64,000 nucleotides of DNA from Gigaspora rosea (taxonomy: Eukaryota > Glomeromycota > Glomeromycetes > Diversisporales > Gigasporaceae), in NCBI GenBank assembly GCA_003550325.1, contig QKWP01000073.1, forward strand, positions 202,014 through 266,013. The letters are read 5' to 3'. A program made the translations under genes and the position numbers. Below are positions 44,750-56,920 of the stretch, in pieces (the first letter of the stretch is position 1; every line of letters starts with the position of its first letter). The notes below the pieces were generated by a model, which saw nothing but the letters and a program-made list of their open reading frames with translations, had not been told where the DNA came from and did not search any database.

Positions 44750-45105
44750 TGTAATTATTACTACTTATTATTCAAATCTAGCATAGCATTTTTACAAAAT
44801 GCATCTGCTAATGTTTTTCCAAGTGCATTATTAACTTGTGCATTTGCTAGCGCCTTTTCATCTTCTGATCCAAGATCATTGTAGCTAAGATTCAAGTTAG
44901 CATAAAATTCTTGTAAAGTGCATCTAATTCAAAACTATTACCACTTACAACTCAAATCCAGCGTAGCATTCTTACAAAGTGCATCTGTTAATACTTTTTA
45001 CTTATAGAGTATTTGCTATGTCTTTTTACTTCTGATCCAAGATTACTGTAGCCAAGATTTAAAGAAGCCGGTGTATTGCTTTTATTTAATCCTTCTAAGA
45101 ACCTA
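44750..45105 (-). pseudogene. Decayed leucine-rich-repeat gene fragment
   Basis: The minus strand reads SLNLGYSNLGSE, LTDALCKNATLDLS, then LNLSYNDLGSEDEKALANA and LADAFCKNAMLDL. This is the ribonuclease-inhibitor-type LRR pattern (L.L..N.LG.EG...LA.AL). Two roughly 187-bp stretches (44750-44830, 44937-45015) are duplicates. Frameshifted and truncated. Confidence 0.75.
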
Positions 45106-45326
45106 AATACGCAAAACGATGATTATAAAAAAAAAAAACAATGAAAAACAATAAAGCTTGGGTGATATATAATAACATAGCAATTAAAAATTTAGCATAC
45201 CCTAAGATTTTATACTTGTACAATGCAATATAGATACTGTAAATCACCATATACAAAGCCCAGGTCTCTTACTTTTCACCAATTTTAAAACTATATAATT
45301 GACTGAGTTTACTATACAATTGAGAC

Positions 45327-45566
45327 TAGTGATGCCACCGAAATTAATTTTTGAAAAAGGCCTATTTCGTCATTATTAGAAAAAATTAAAATTTTTTATA
45401 TGGAAGAGCAAATAAAATTTATATAGATATATTTTTTATAATTTTGTCTATTCAAAAAAAGTATCAAATAATTTCATCTTTTCAGTAAAAATAGGTCAAA
45501 AACAATTTCGTCTTCAAATTTTAATTTCGGGTTTTAGAACCCGAAATGCTTTCGTCCTCATATATA
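45327..45566. mobile_element. 240-bp hAT-like MITE (copy 2)
   Basis: Perfect 8-bp TSDs ATTGAGAC (45319-45326, 45567-45574). Inverted relative to 19709-19947; both share GGTCAAAAACAATTTCGTCT. Confidence 0.9.
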
Positions 45567-45574
45567 ATTGAGAC

Positions 45575-46304
45575 CATATATTAAGAGAGAAAAATTAAAA
45601 AGGCAGCTTAGATAAAAAAGTAAAAAGATTTCGTATTTCATACTGTGGTAATAATATATTAATTTACTATTATGAAATCTTTTACGATAGTAATACTCTA
45701 CAAATCCTATTTAGTGTTATTTTTAAGTACAATATGCTTTCAAAAGCCTAGAAGTTTAAAAAAAATATAAATTCGTTAAAAAGTAAGTCAAAAAATAAAG
45801 CATTATTAAATACCTTGTTTAAGTATGAATCTAATTAATATATAGTTTAGCATTCTAAATTCTGTGTGCTTATAAAATAAACTTTGTCAAAAAAAAACCA
45901 AAGTTTAATATTTTTATAATTAAAAACTTATAGTTTTGCTCTATTATTTGTATTACTCTAATACTGTATTTAATTAAAAACTTAACAACTTTACTTATAA
46001 CCTAAAAATTTCAATCTGGGTCTTGTTTATAGGTGATCTCTGTCACATTTTAATATGTAAATTCTCTGATTAAGTGACAGATCATCAATTTAATTTTTAA
46101 TATAGTGCACCATTAGGTGCACCTATGTACCAAAAAATTCAATAGTGCACTACTAAATTTATATATGTACCAGCAACCTTAATTTGCACATAATAATACC
46201 TCTTGTGCATTATTTTGGACACCTGCATGTTATTTTGAAATGTGCATGCACCTTATTTTGAGTCAAAATGTTATTTTTTAAAATTGGTTCTGAACAACAC
46301 ACTA
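45575..46304. other. AT-rich, no gene seen
   Basis: A short GATCTCTGTCAC...GTGACAGATC hairpin lies at 46033-46084. GTGCACC/TGCACAT words cluster at 46104-46250. Confidence 0.4.
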
Positions 46305-46800
46305 ACAAAACCAACTTACTTCACTGACAAGCTTATTTTATAGACAATTAATTTACAGATAAGTTCATTTTATAGTTAGTATATTTTACTGACAGCCCAT
46401 TTCACTAACAAGCAATTCTAGTTAATGTCAGAACCCCGAAATATACATAGATAGGTCAGATTAATTATAGGATTACTAAAAAAGAAAAGATGTGCAAAAA
46501 AACTTCAAAAATAAGCAAAAAATTACTATAAATAGAAAAAATCTGTATAAAAAACCTCAAAAATAAGCAAACTCATATCTGACCTATCTATGTATATATT
46601 GGGGTTCTTCAATGTCATTAGAGTTAGATTTAGAATTATTAAAGCAATTATAAAAAAATTTGCGAAATGAGCTATCAATAAATATATAGTCTACAAAATG
46701 AACTTGTTTGTAAATTAATTGTTTGCAAAATAAGCTTGTCCATGAAATAAGTTTGGTAAATATAGTGTTTAAAAATGATTGCTAGTGAAATGATATGACT
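46305..46800. mobile_element. CACCGACA-family element interrupted by a MITE
   Basis: Left arm 46305-46425 (CTTCACTGACAAGCTTATTT ... CACTAACAAGCAA) and right arm 46665-46800 are inverted. The centre ATTAGAGTTAGATTTAGAATT matches the centre of 31724-32034. Split by 46431-46610. Confidence 0.72.
46431..46610. mobile_element. 180-bp MITE, TIR GAACCCCGAAATATACATAG
   Basis: Inverted ends of about 30 bp. Flanking TAATGTCA / CAATGTCA (7 of 8). The undisturbed core of the host element at 31 kb supplies the empty site. Second copy at 58395-58574. Confidence 0.82.
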
Positions 46801-46846
46801 CACTTTGAGCTCTATGTTATATAAAATGGGTGCGCAATATTTCAGG

Positions 46847-47249
46847 ACATGCATGGGTGAGAGTACATCTATGTGCCCCAAACCAGTTTGAAAACTGGTT
46901 CCTAGCTACTATGTACTCCTTACCCAAAATGGAAATGATTATTATTGTTGTTATTTTTTGATTAACGTTAACAAAACTAAACTTAACTATTAAGGTTAGA
47001 GTTAAGGATAGTGTTAGAGTTAAAATAGACTTTAAAAAATACTATAACAAAATTTTGCAAAAAATTTTTTTTGTTATAATGCAAAAAATAGGTTTATATA
47101 CAAAATTTCAAGATAAAAACGATTTTTTGTATAAATAATTGTTTTTTAATTTTAACATTCCACTCATGTAGTATCTACATATTTGATGCTAATTGGCTAA
47201 AGAACCAGTTTTCAAACTAGTTTGGGCACATAAATGCAAGTGCATGGGT
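46847..47249. mobile_element. 403-bp TIR element, 11-bp TSD
   Basis: Inverted ends of about 50 bp share TTTGAAAACTGGTTC. Flanks AATATTTCAGG (46836-46846) and AATATTTTAGG (47250-47260), 10 of 11. Confidence 0.82.
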
Positions 47250-47411
47250 AATATTTTAGGTAATATAGTTAATTTTTTTAAAAAGTTAAAATTCAAATTA
47301 ACACTCTTGCCTAGTGTTCAGATCTAGATAATCTGTTTATCTAAAGATAATTATCCATTGAAAGAAGTCATTATCTGTTATCTATATCTGTTCATAATTC
47401 CATTATCTGGA

Positions 47412-47742
47412 TTAGTAATTTGAACTAAGAAAAGTTCCTTAATCGGTTAACCGAACCAAAATATTTGGTGTCAACCGATTCAACCAAATAAGATTACTTC
47501 ACATTTACTTTTAGGAGTTCTTGGATCTTTACTCAAATTTTTGTCTTGTCTACTATGTTTATCTATTTTCTTTTTGAAACATTTCAGGACCTTTGCTCTT
47601 TTATAATATCATTTCATTTTATCAACCGATTCTCAACTAGTTGTACAGGTTAACTGATTAAGCATTTACTTAACTGACTACCCAAAATTTATTCAGTTCG
47701 GGTCAGTTAACCGATTATAGCCCAACCGGTTCAAATCACTAA
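47412..47742. mobile_element. TIR element with CCGGTT motifs (copy B)
   Basis: Ends TTAGTAATTTGAAC and, complemented, TTAGTGATTTGAACCGG. Flanking TCTGGA on both sides (47406-47411, 47743-47748). Inverted relative to 27058-27462. Confidence 0.75.
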
Positions 47743-47963
47743 TCTGGATCACTATTTAGATTATCAGTTAATATTAGATACTAGATAAACCTAATTGCAC
47801 AAAATTAGTTTAACTTAGAGTCTTCATATATGATAATGAATTCTATTCAATGAACTAGATAATATTAAAAGAATTAAAAAAAAAGTTTGGCTCTTTATTT
47901 TCTATAACATTGTTTGATAATTGCAAAAGCTAATGATAATGAGTTTAATTATATAAAAACATA

Positions 47964-48210
47964 TGGGCTTGGTGCTGCAAAAAGAGGGTAAATTGACAAA
48001 AAAAAGATCTTTGGAAAATTAATTTTTATGTTATAGATTTTATAATAAATCATAAGAAATTTTAAAGAGTTATATCGCATAATTTTATTAATACAACTAC
48101 TTTTGTGTTTTAAGTAAAAAATGATCCCAAACTTATACTAAATTAATTTATACAAAAAAATTCATTTCTAAAAATTTGTCAATTTACCCATTTTTGCAGT
48201 ACCAAGCCCA
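47964..48210. mobile_element. 247-bp TA-flanked MITE (copy B, uninterrupted)
   Basis: TIR of about 32 bp: TGGGCTTGGTGCTGCAAAAA / TGGGCTTGGTACTGCAAAAA. TA on both sides. The uninterrupted form of 18438-18839. Confidence 0.9.
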
Positions 48211-48542
48211 TATAAACCATCTAGTAATTACAACTGTTATCGTTTAAGTGAAAAATATAAAGTTTTATAAGTCATTAATCGTACTTTTTAACTGTTTGTT
48301 TGCTTTTTATATTTGTGCTACAACAAATTTTTCAATTAAAAAAAATTATATATGTAAAAGTTATGTTATATTAACAATTATTAAATATTTATATCACATT
48401 TATATGTATATAATATCTATATATACTGTTATTGTAATCTGACAATATATCATATTTAATCAATTAGCTCACTAAAGCTATTTCAAACAATAACCTATAG
48501 AATGGTCTAATTGGGCAAAAAATAAATTATAATAACTATTTA

Positions 48543-48740
48543 AGTCAAAATAAAACCTTGACCTAATAATACTCTTTTTCATAGTTGTTACATGTACAGT
48601 ACTAAATTACTGAAGTTGACAGAATCAAATTTGAAAAAATAATTAAAATAAAACCTTGACCTAATAATACTCTTTTTCATAGTTGTTACATATACAGTAC
48701 TAAATTACTGAAGTTGACAGAATCAAATTCAAAAAATAAT
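48543..48740. repeat. 98-bp tandem duplication
   Basis: Two nearly identical units (TAAAACCTTGACCTAATAAT ... GACAGAATCAAATT), offset 98 bp. Confidence 0.95.
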
Positions 48741-48897
48741 TAACAATATTTAAAGAAAAGTACAGCATTTTAACAAATGGCAATAGCATTTTTGCATTTA
48801 TACATTAATGCATTATGGTATTATGGCTCAATACAATTATAGCAAAAAATACAGCATATGCCATAACCATATTAATTTATAAATTAATTCTACAACT

Positions 48898-49085
48898 ATA
48901 GATCTGATAAGTCCCGATATGGCACTGATTAATGCTTGAATCATGTTATTTTCTAGGTTCATATCAGAACTGATAAAGCGTTCAGAAAAATTATGAGCTA
49001 TTGGTTATCTGATAACTTGCCAATAACTTTATCAGATCCAATATGAATCCGGAAATGACATGATTCGAGCTATTAATCAGTGCCT
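48898..49085. mobile_element. 190-bp inverted-repeat element
   Basis: Arms of about 75-85 bp: CACTGATTAATGCTTGAATC and complement GATTCGAGCTATTAATCAGT, with CATGTTATTTTCTAGGTTCA mirrored. Confidence 0.78.
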
Positions 49086-49111
49086 TATTAGAACTAAAAT
49101 ATAATGATATC

Positions 49112-49156
49112 TGCTCAATGGTTCTTTGCTCGATGGTTCTTTGCTCGATGGTTCTC
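49112..49156. repeat. 15-bp tandem repeat, three units
   Basis: GCTCRATGGTTCTTT three times. Confidence 0.92.
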
Positions 49157-49249
49157 ACAAAATTCCAAATGACGGATTCCTAAAAGGGCCTAATACTGAC
49201 CTAATTGGCTATAATGCTAACCATATTATATTCTTTCGAAAAAATGGCT

Positions 49250-50960
49250 TTCGAGGTTTTGTGGTAGAACTATTTTTCTGACATTTATTTTTCTGATAAA
49301 CCTTTTTCTAGCACAATCATTTCTTGACTTAATAATCCCTTTTTATTTCCCTGATAACCATTTATCTAATAATCATTTCTCTAACAACTACCCTATCCCC
49401 AATATAACCACATATTCAACAATCATTTATTGACTATCTCTTCTCTACAACCACCCTTTTCCCAACACCACCTTTCCCTAACACCACCCACTACTACTCT
49501 CCAACACTCTTCTAATTACCTTGCCAGACAGTTTTTCTTAACACATTATGGTCCGGTGCAAAAAGGTTCGTACCTCAAATAGTTATTAGTAAACTTTTTT
49601 TTTTTACAAAATAATTTTTAATATTTTTAATTTATTAAAAGTGACTAGTATTCGGATTATTAAAAATATAAAATTTTTAATAACTTTTTTGATAAAATAA
49701 AAAGTTTTATTTATGCTAACTTTCTTAAAAAATCAATTGTAAAATTTACTATATAAATTTAATAGTAATTTTTATATATTTTATATAGTAAAAAAATATA
49801 ATTACTTGACTTTAATGACCAATTTTTTAACAACTAGTAATCCAATTTTGTCCAAATTTTAACTGTATGTTTATTATATGCACACTAATGCACTTGCGTA
49901 ATACAAACTTATAAAACTGCATACTGTTTGCGAAAATGGTTAAAATAGATTTTTTTCTAAAAAAACTTTTTTTTTTTTTACTCAATTCAAAAAGTTATAT
50001 ATAATGAATTGTTAAAATAAAACTATATTATTATAATAAAAATTATACAAAAAGATAAATTATAACCTACTTTATTTTATATAAAAAAATTAGAAGCATT
50101 TAATTATAATTTATTAAGCTATTTAAGTACAAAAATTAAATTCATTTTTGAGGTATGAACCTTTTCGCTCCAGACCATATCTAACATAATGATTTCTACT
50201 ATATTATTTCATCTTAATATATTTTCTGATGTATTGCTTAGTAATTATTGCCAGTATAATTAAATAATAATAAAAAAAGTAAATAAATTATTAAAAAAAT
50301 AAAATATTTCCTTAAAAACATAATTTAAATTAAAAAAAAATTTAAATTAACAAACTTTTAAATAATTAGTTGAAAAAAAATAGTTAAACAAAATAAAAAT
50401 TTAAATTAATTAAATAAAAAAATAGGTTAAGTTAAAAAAAAAATTTTACTAGTCAAACTTTAAAATTACATGTAATATAAGTTTGTAACTCAAAAATTAT
50501 GAGTTACAAACTTGACTGGCAAATTTCAATTTTAAATTTAACTTATTTAACTTTTTTTATTTTTTTTTTAACGATGTTTTTTTTTAAATATTTAAATATT
50601 TATTTTTATTTGCTTTTATTTAATAAATATTTTTTTTATTAATTTATTTATTTTCTTTATTATGAAAATAATATTGAAATCATTGTGGTATAAATAGTTA
50701 TACTATAAAAAATTGATAAAAAAGTTGTGCTTGGAAAGTGGTAGATAGTGTTGGGGAAGGGAAAGAGATGGTTGTTGGGAATTCAAAGATGTGATTGTCA
50801 AGTAAATAGTTGTAGTAGTTGTTTCTGGGAGGGTAATTGTCGAAGAAGTGATTGTAGGTAAATAGTCATCGGATAGGTAGTAGTGTTGGGAAGGGTTTGT
50901 CTGGGAAGCGGTTGTTAAGAAAGAAAAATAGTGTTTGTAGGGGAATTAATTGTATTAGGA
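49250..50960. mobile_element. Large inverted-repeat element with pyrimidine-rich arms
   Basis: Left 49285-49545 is rich in AACACCACC/CTTTTCCC. Right 50735-50960 is its purine-rich counterpart (GTGTTGGGGAAGGGAAAG). The centre is AT-rich and holds a second TIR element. No coding region found. Confidence 0.6.
49549..50185. mobile_element. 635-bp TIR element nested in the previous one
   Basis: Ends TATGGTCCGGTGCAAAAAGG and, complemented, TATGGTCTGGAGCGAAAAGG. Flanks CTTAACACA / TCTAACATA are similar (about 7 of 9), a tentative TSD. Confidence 0.78.
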
Positions 50961-50989
50961 AGGCATTGTTGACAACAAATCCATATTAG

Positions 50990-51390
50990 ATTAGTGCAAT
51001 TTATTATTCACTATTTGGACTCAAACTAGCTTGCAAACTTCGGACCAAACCTGAACCAAACTCATAATTGTGTTCAAGTTTGGTTCAGGTTTGGGTATTA
51101 TAAATTTGAGTTTAGTTCGAAGTTTGAAAACTAGTAAAATCTAGAGTTTGAGTCCAGTTTGAAGCTGGGCCAAAACCAGACCAGACTGGTTCCGAACCAA
51201 ACCTAGAAACGCATTCTATCATTTCACTGTTTTACAATATATTAATAAAAATAATCTATAGATAATTATCTGAACTTAAAGTAACTATCTGGATAAATTA
51301 TCTGTTAAACAAACTCATTATTTGTTATCTGTATTATCCGGATAATCCAGATAAAAAGTCTAACAGATCCAAACACTACTCTGCCCTACT
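50990..51390. repeat. GGTTTGGTTC and GGATAATCC-rich inverted repeats
   Basis: 50995-51210 mirrors ACCAAACCTGAACCAAACTC with its complement. 51255-51370 repeats ATTATCTGG/CCGGATAAT words shared with 47320-47410. Probably MITE material; ends not resolved. Confidence 0.5.
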
Positions 51391-51780
51391 ATTATGTGCA
51401 AATATGGTAATGTTTATAATTTTTTATTTTTTAATAATAGAGAGTATGTAGATTATTTTTATTAATAAACTTGTTACTAAAAAATTTTATATTTAATAAT
51501 AAGAAATTTTTATTAAATAACTTTTTAATTTTTTAAATAAAATTGCAAAGAAGGTATTCTGATTCTAACAGTAGCTGAATTATTAAATTGGCCTAGTAGA
51601 TTATAATATATAGTTGTTTTTATTTTTGCAACCCTATTTTACTTATTGTTTACACATAATTTAATTGGCCAATTTGTAATCTCCTTACAAAATAGATCCT
51701 GCTCTTGCAAAAGTTGATACTATAAAAACTTTATCAAATTCATTCAAAATTAATAAAATTTTTAGATTATATATAATTTT
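51391..51780. other. AT-rich, no gene seen
   Basis: Nothing recognised. Confidence 0.4.
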
Positions 51781-51904
51781 TCTTATGAACAATTTTTTTT
51801 TTTTTTAATTAAAGTGCCCGTCTTAGGACTTAGGAATTTTTTATTCAAGATATTAGGGCTGTAGGTATCCTCTAGGGGAATACCGGTATTTGTTACATAG
51901 ACAA

Positions 51905-52156
51905 GGATACATCTAGCCACACATACACTTTTGGTGTCTAATTTAAATAGTCCGCCCAAGGGTTCCACACTAGCTGCCATACCTGCAACCCAACTACGGG
52001 AATTGCCTATTTAAACCCTCTGATCTACTAGATGAGGATACATCTAGCCACACATACACTTTTGGTGTCTAATTTAAGTGGTCCGCCCAAGGGTTCTACA
52101 CTAGCTGCCATACCTGCAACCCAACTACGGGAATTGCCTATTTAAACCCTCTGATC
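51905..52156. repeat. 131-bp tandem duplication within the SINE
   Basis: GGATACATCTAGCCACACAT ... CTATTTAAACCCTCTGAT occurs at 51905 and 52036. The copy at 63.5 kb has a single unit. Confidence 0.95.
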
Positions 52157-52885
52157 CATGTTCCGCCTGCCAACCCATCTTGTATCACCAGAACATGCCC
52201 GTTACATAAGTCAGTCAGCAAGTTCCGGATACTTATCTGTTGCCTTAGAACCCAGCCGGGTATTCCCGGTTCTGTTATCCTCGACGGAAGACTTGGTAGA
52301 GCAGTACCTGTCCCATATCAGGTATTCATCTACACTTTGGTACTTATCGCTATGACTGAGGCCAACACTTGTGAGACAGGGTTACCCCTGTCCTCTTACC
52401 AATACCTACTTCTGCTCTTGTAAGGTTTGCTCCAACCCTGGTACCCACCATTACTTTCCTACCAGTCCTTGACCGATTTTCCCAGACTTCCAACCCAGTT
52501 GGCCCGGAAGGGTTGATCTACCTGGCATTAGGTGCCATCATGGTTTTTCCCCCCCTGGTCCCCAATTCCTTAACATGGGTCCTTTTCTTCCGGTGCGACT
52601 CCGGCGGCCAGGTTGGTAGATCTTGTCCCCAAGGACAACGTTCGGTACTTCGACTCTGGTCCAATATTCCGGTTTTGGTAGCACTGTCAAAGATCTTTGC
52701 TACCTTCTTACTCAGGTCTTGCCAAATAGGTTTCTGTTTTCCCAGCTCCTTGGATTTGTCTGTGTTACGAGACACAACTTCACCCGAAAGCTTCCATTCG
52801 AGATGGTAACCAAGAACTACAGGTAATATACCCAACTGATCAACAGGAAACAGTTACCGGAACACAAGTCTATTTTTTCAAAGCA

Positions 52886-52962
52886 TCGTTAGTGGGATTT
52901 GAACCCTAGATCTGCCACTTGGGAGGTGACAACTTACCAACTTCTCTAAGTTACCACACCTA
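52886..52962 (-). ncRNA. tRNA-like head with RNA polymerase III boxes
   Basis: The minus strand reads a D-arm CTTA...TAAG with loop GAGAAGTTGG (A-box-like TAGAGAAGTTGG), an anticodon arm GTCAC-CTCCCAA-GTGGC (seven-base loop with T33 and CCC), and a T-arm/B box GGGTTCAAATCCC. The acceptor stem does not pair well, so this is a SINE promoter rather than a working tRNA-Gly gene. Confidence 0.75.
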
Positions 52963-52980
52963 TCTTATGAACAATTTTTT

Positions 52981-53960
52981 TAGTATATAATATTAATTTA
53001 TATAGTAAAAAATTAACTTTTATATATAGCAACTTCTTAAATCATAGTAAAAATATTTTTGGTCACTCATTTATTAATAAAAATGATCTACATACCCTCT
53101 ATCCTTAAAGTAGAATTGCATTATCTTAGTTTTTAGAAAAATAAATACCCTACTTAAGCAACTTTATTAATATGTTTAAAAATCGTAAAGAACAAAATTA
53201 TAAAAAAAATCAACATGATAACAGTTCAAATTTCACTAAAATTTCAATTATGTTATATAATTTGACTTAATAGTTAAAAAAATTAATTGTAGTGATCTTG
53301 GCCAATAGTAAAAAAAATTGGCTTAGCTAGTTAATTTTTTTAAAATTTGCTAATCAATTTGGCATATTCAAAAGTTGCAATTACAAAATCTAACATGAAA
53401 AATGAATAAGCTAGCAAGGCTGAGGCCAGATTTTAGTAGATTTTAAAAAATTCTGAATTAAAGATTAAAAATAAATACTGTAAGTTTGATTAAGCTAATT
53501 AAGTCAATTAATTTTATTAGTTTCAATTCAGATTAACCAATTGTAGATTATTTCCATGAATCTTTTAGTTAATTAAATTGTAAATACAAAATGTTCATAT
53601 GCTATTGACTAATCAATTTGTGATTTGCGATTTTAATAAAAACAAAGAAATAAAATTGCAACAAAAGTAGTTTGGAGTATAGTACAGAGTAGTATCAGGA
53701 ATATATGAAATAGCAAATTAAAATTTTTAATTTAAAGCTTAATATGATTTTGCTATAAGGTAAGAAAGCATACTCTTATCTATTCAATTTATTTATTAGA
53801 AAATTATAATTTGGTGAACCTCTGATTACAGAGTATAAATTAGTAACCATTAACTAATATTTTTTTTACTTTTTGTCTTTTTGCTTTAATGATTATACTG
53901 TACTATATAGTTACTATTTTTTTTAATACCAATTTCAGATTGACATTGTTTGTAGGAGCC
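52981..53960. other. AT-rich, no gene seen
   Basis: Nothing recognised on either strand. Confidence 0.5.
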
Positions 53961-53964
53961 ATTG

Positions 53965-54215
53965 CTTTGGTTTATTACTGGTATTGTTGTTGTTATAATT
54001 ACTAGTAAGTCATATAGTTAGTATCATTTTCACTATAGATTTGTTGTTTTGGGTGCAGTTGTCATTTTGCTACTGGTGTGAATTTTGTATTGTATTACTA
54101 GTGTTATTGTTGTTATAATCACTAGTTAGTTATATTATTGGTATAATATGCACTATAGTATTGTTATTTTGGATGCAGTTGTTATTTTGCTACTGGTGTG
54201 AATTTTATATTGTAT
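53965..54215. repeat. 120-bp tandem duplication
   Basis: Two units each with ATTGTTGTTGTTATAAT/ATTGTTGTTATAATCA and CATTTTGCTACTGGTGTGAA-type endings (53973-54092, 54093-54210). Confidence 0.9.
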
Positions 54216-54756
54216 AGTTTTTTAGCTTGCAACACAGTTAAAGTTTTTTAAATATCTTAGGGTTATATATTTTCTTTGTGTTTGTTATTTGTTTTTTCTT
54301 GTATTGTACAGTTTTTTGTATATATTAACCAATATTTCTTTTTTAGATCTATTGGTATTGTCATTATTCTTTACAAAAAACAGTCAAAATTGAACTTGCT
54401 AAAAATAAGCAATTTAACAGTACTGATAATGTACTATTAAAATACAAACTTTTGCAAATATAAGTAATTTATTAGCATTTTATTACTATAATTTAATCTT
54501 TTAAATATATTTGTCAATTATTATGCTAATAAAATGCTAGTATTAGCAATATGTTATCAATATTTTAGTAATAATAAAGGCCTAAAAATTACTATTATTT
54601 AGCCAATTTATTAGGTATTTAAAAGTGCTAATAATGAAATAACCTTGCAATAAATTATTAAATCTACTAACATATTACTAATAATGTACTATATATTGCT
54701 TATTATTGGCAAATAATTGCATATTTCGAAATTGTCGGATTTTTGTAAAGTTTGTG
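54216..54756. other. AT-rich with dispersed TTAGCA/GCTAATAA words
   Basis: AATTTATTAGCATTTTATTA-like words recur on both strands from 54400 to 54715. No gene. Confidence 0.4.
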
Positions 54757-55670
54757 TAGTACTTTACTGAAACTTAAAAAAAAGTATATATGTTTTTATA
54801 ATAAAATAATAATATTTTGAAAATATAATAAATATGCTTTTATATAAAAAAATATTTTAATAATATTTTTATAATATATTAATAATATAATAAAAATTTT
54901 AAAAATAAAATAAAAATTTAAATCTGTTTTAAAAATATTATAAAATTATTATAAAAACATTATTATGATATTTTAAAAATAGTTTAAAATAAATTGTTTA
55001 AAAATATTTTAAAATATTATTTTAATATTATTAAAAATATTATAAAAACATTATTATTATTATTTAAAAATAACTTAAAATAAACTTTTAAAAATGTTTT
55101 TAATACATTATTAAAAATATTGTAAAAATATTATTATTATATTTTAAAAAAAAATTTAAATAATTTTTTTAAAATATTTTTAAAACATTATTTTAATATT
55201 ATTAAAAATATTATAAAAACATTATTATTATATTTTAAAAATATATTAAAATAAGTTTTTTAAAAATATTTTTTAAACCAAAATTATTTTTAAAAAATGC
55301 TTATATCTCGTAATTTTGCTTATGAAACCATCCTTTGTATTTTAACAAAAAATCTTTTTTGCAAGATTTTGGGGTAAACACATTTGTCTAAATCATTATA
55401 TTATTGATTTGTTTTATTTATATTATATTTAATATTATAAAATATATTATAATATAATATATTTATATAATATAAATATTTATATTATACTATAAATATG
55501 AAATTTATTTAGTTTAATAATGTTTTAAAAATGTTTTTATTAATATATATTATTTATATTATTATTATTAACTTATAACTAGTAATTATTATGTTTTTTA
55601 AAATATAATAAAAACATAATAGATATATAATCATAATATTTTTAATTTTTTATAGTTTCAGTAAAGTAGA
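54757..55670. mobile_element. AT-only TIR element with internal ~100-bp tandem units
   Basis: TACTTTACTGAAACT at 54760 and its complement ending at 55669 form 15-bp TIRs. Between 54840 and 55270 a unit built from ATTATTTTAATATTATTAAA and ATAAAAACATTATTATTA recurs about four times. TSD not found. Confidence 0.6.
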
Positions 55671-55759
55671 ATAATTTATCATTAGCTTTATCATTTGTAC
55701 AATATATTGTATGTTTTATTTGTTGCATTGATAGTGGTATCATAGCTATTTTCAACCTA

Positions 55760-55933
55760 CAGTCAAACCCTACAATAGTCATATGCCAAAATCAGATTTC
55801 TATGTACCTATTGCGAGATTTTGACTAAAGCGAGCTAAAATTTATATATAGTATATATAATTAAATAGGAAAATTAAGGTAACTATAGCGAAATTGTGAC
55901 TAATGCGAATATGACTATTGCAGGGTTTGATTG
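55760..55933. mobile_element. 174-bp pogo-like MITE
   Basis: CAGTCAAACCCTACAATAGT at the left, CAATCAAACCCTGCAATAGT complemented at the right. Flanked by TA at the left and TG at the right. Absent from the matching site near 60990. Confidence 0.85.
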
Positions 55934-56010
55934 TGCCATATATTCATGATATTTTATTAGTAGAATTCACCCACTTGGCAATATAACAGCTAGGTTATCA
56001 TACAGGTACT

Positions 56011-56901
56011 TAGAGGCCTGATCCTATATTCAAATATTCACTGAATAGGACACCAGACATCTAGTATAGAGGTCATACTTGTTTTTTTTTTTAGCAAAAA
56101 CCTCTAAAAATTAAAAAGCAAAAAAAACAGTTTTTGCCAATTATCCTGGCATCCAGTAAACCAATTTGAACAAACTTTTTTTAAAATGAAGCTCTCAGTG
56201 AGGCACATCTAACAAAAAAAGTCCATTCAATTCTGATTACTAGATCAAAAGTTATTTAAACAAATATATTTTGTTATTTTCAGCAAATTGGGTCAAAATT
56301 GGTCAAAATCCAGTTATAACCTATATGAGAGATGCCTGGGTCCTCACTGAATATTTGAATATTTGAATATATAAAATTTTCACTAAATGAATATTCGAAT
56401 ATTTAAAAATTTCACTAAATATATTCATTGAATATTCATTAAATATGTATATATTAAAAGTAGCTAATTTTGATATTAATAATCAAATATAATTAGCTAT
56501 TTTTGTATAATAAATCCTAATTAGTTAAAAAAAATACATATAACTAATTTTTTTATATATTAAATACCAAATTTTTTGAATATATATAAACTTTAAAATA
56601 TTATAACTTTTATAATTATAAATTAAATAAATACCTACTTTAACAAAATTGTAGTTTTGAATTAAAACAACAAATCTCTTAAAGAGATTTTTGTTAAAAT
56701 TTTTTTTTTTGAGTTATACTACTTTATATTTTATATATAAATATTAAATTTTTTGATCTTTAGTACTATATTTAATATTCAATAAATATTCAGTGAATAT
56801 TTATTAAATATTTTCAAAATTTTTAAATGAATATTTGAATATTAAAAAGATTGACCAAATGAATATTTAAAAACTTATTTTTTGAACGAGTAAGATCTCT
56901 A
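56011..56901. mobile_element. 891-bp hAT-like element, TIR TAGAG
   Basis: Perfect 8-bp TSDs CAGGTACT (56003-56010, 56902-56909). Same family as 23223-23606 (TAGAGGCCTGATCC; GAATATTTGAATATT interior). Contains the 296-bp element below. Absent from copy B. Confidence 0.88.
56048..56343. mobile_element. 296-bp element nested in the hAT, 10-bp TSD
   Basis: Perfect TSD TCACTGAATA (56038-56047, 56344-56353). Ends GGACACCAGACATCT and, complemented, GGACCCAGGCATCTCT. Confidence 0.85.
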
Positions 56902-56920
56902 CAGGTACTTCCACCTAATT

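Larger units (their letters stand above)
51799..52962 (-). mobile_element. Long SINE-like element with tRNA-like head
   Basis: On the minus strand it begins with a tRNA-like sequence, continues through about 1.05 kb of GC-richer body and ends in an A tail (T run at 51793-51805). Flanked by TCTTATGAACAATTTTTT (51781-51798 and 52963-52980), at least 12 bases of TSD plus the T run. At 1.16 kb it is far longer than most SINEs. A second, window-truncated copy is at 63460-64000. A 105-codon minus frame (52835-52518) shows no domain. Confidence 0.82.

Noticed and set aside
52886..52962. Functional tRNA-Gly gene
   Set aside because: D and anticodon arms and the B box are good, but the acceptor stem does not pair and the sequence sits at the head of a TSD-flanked retroelement.
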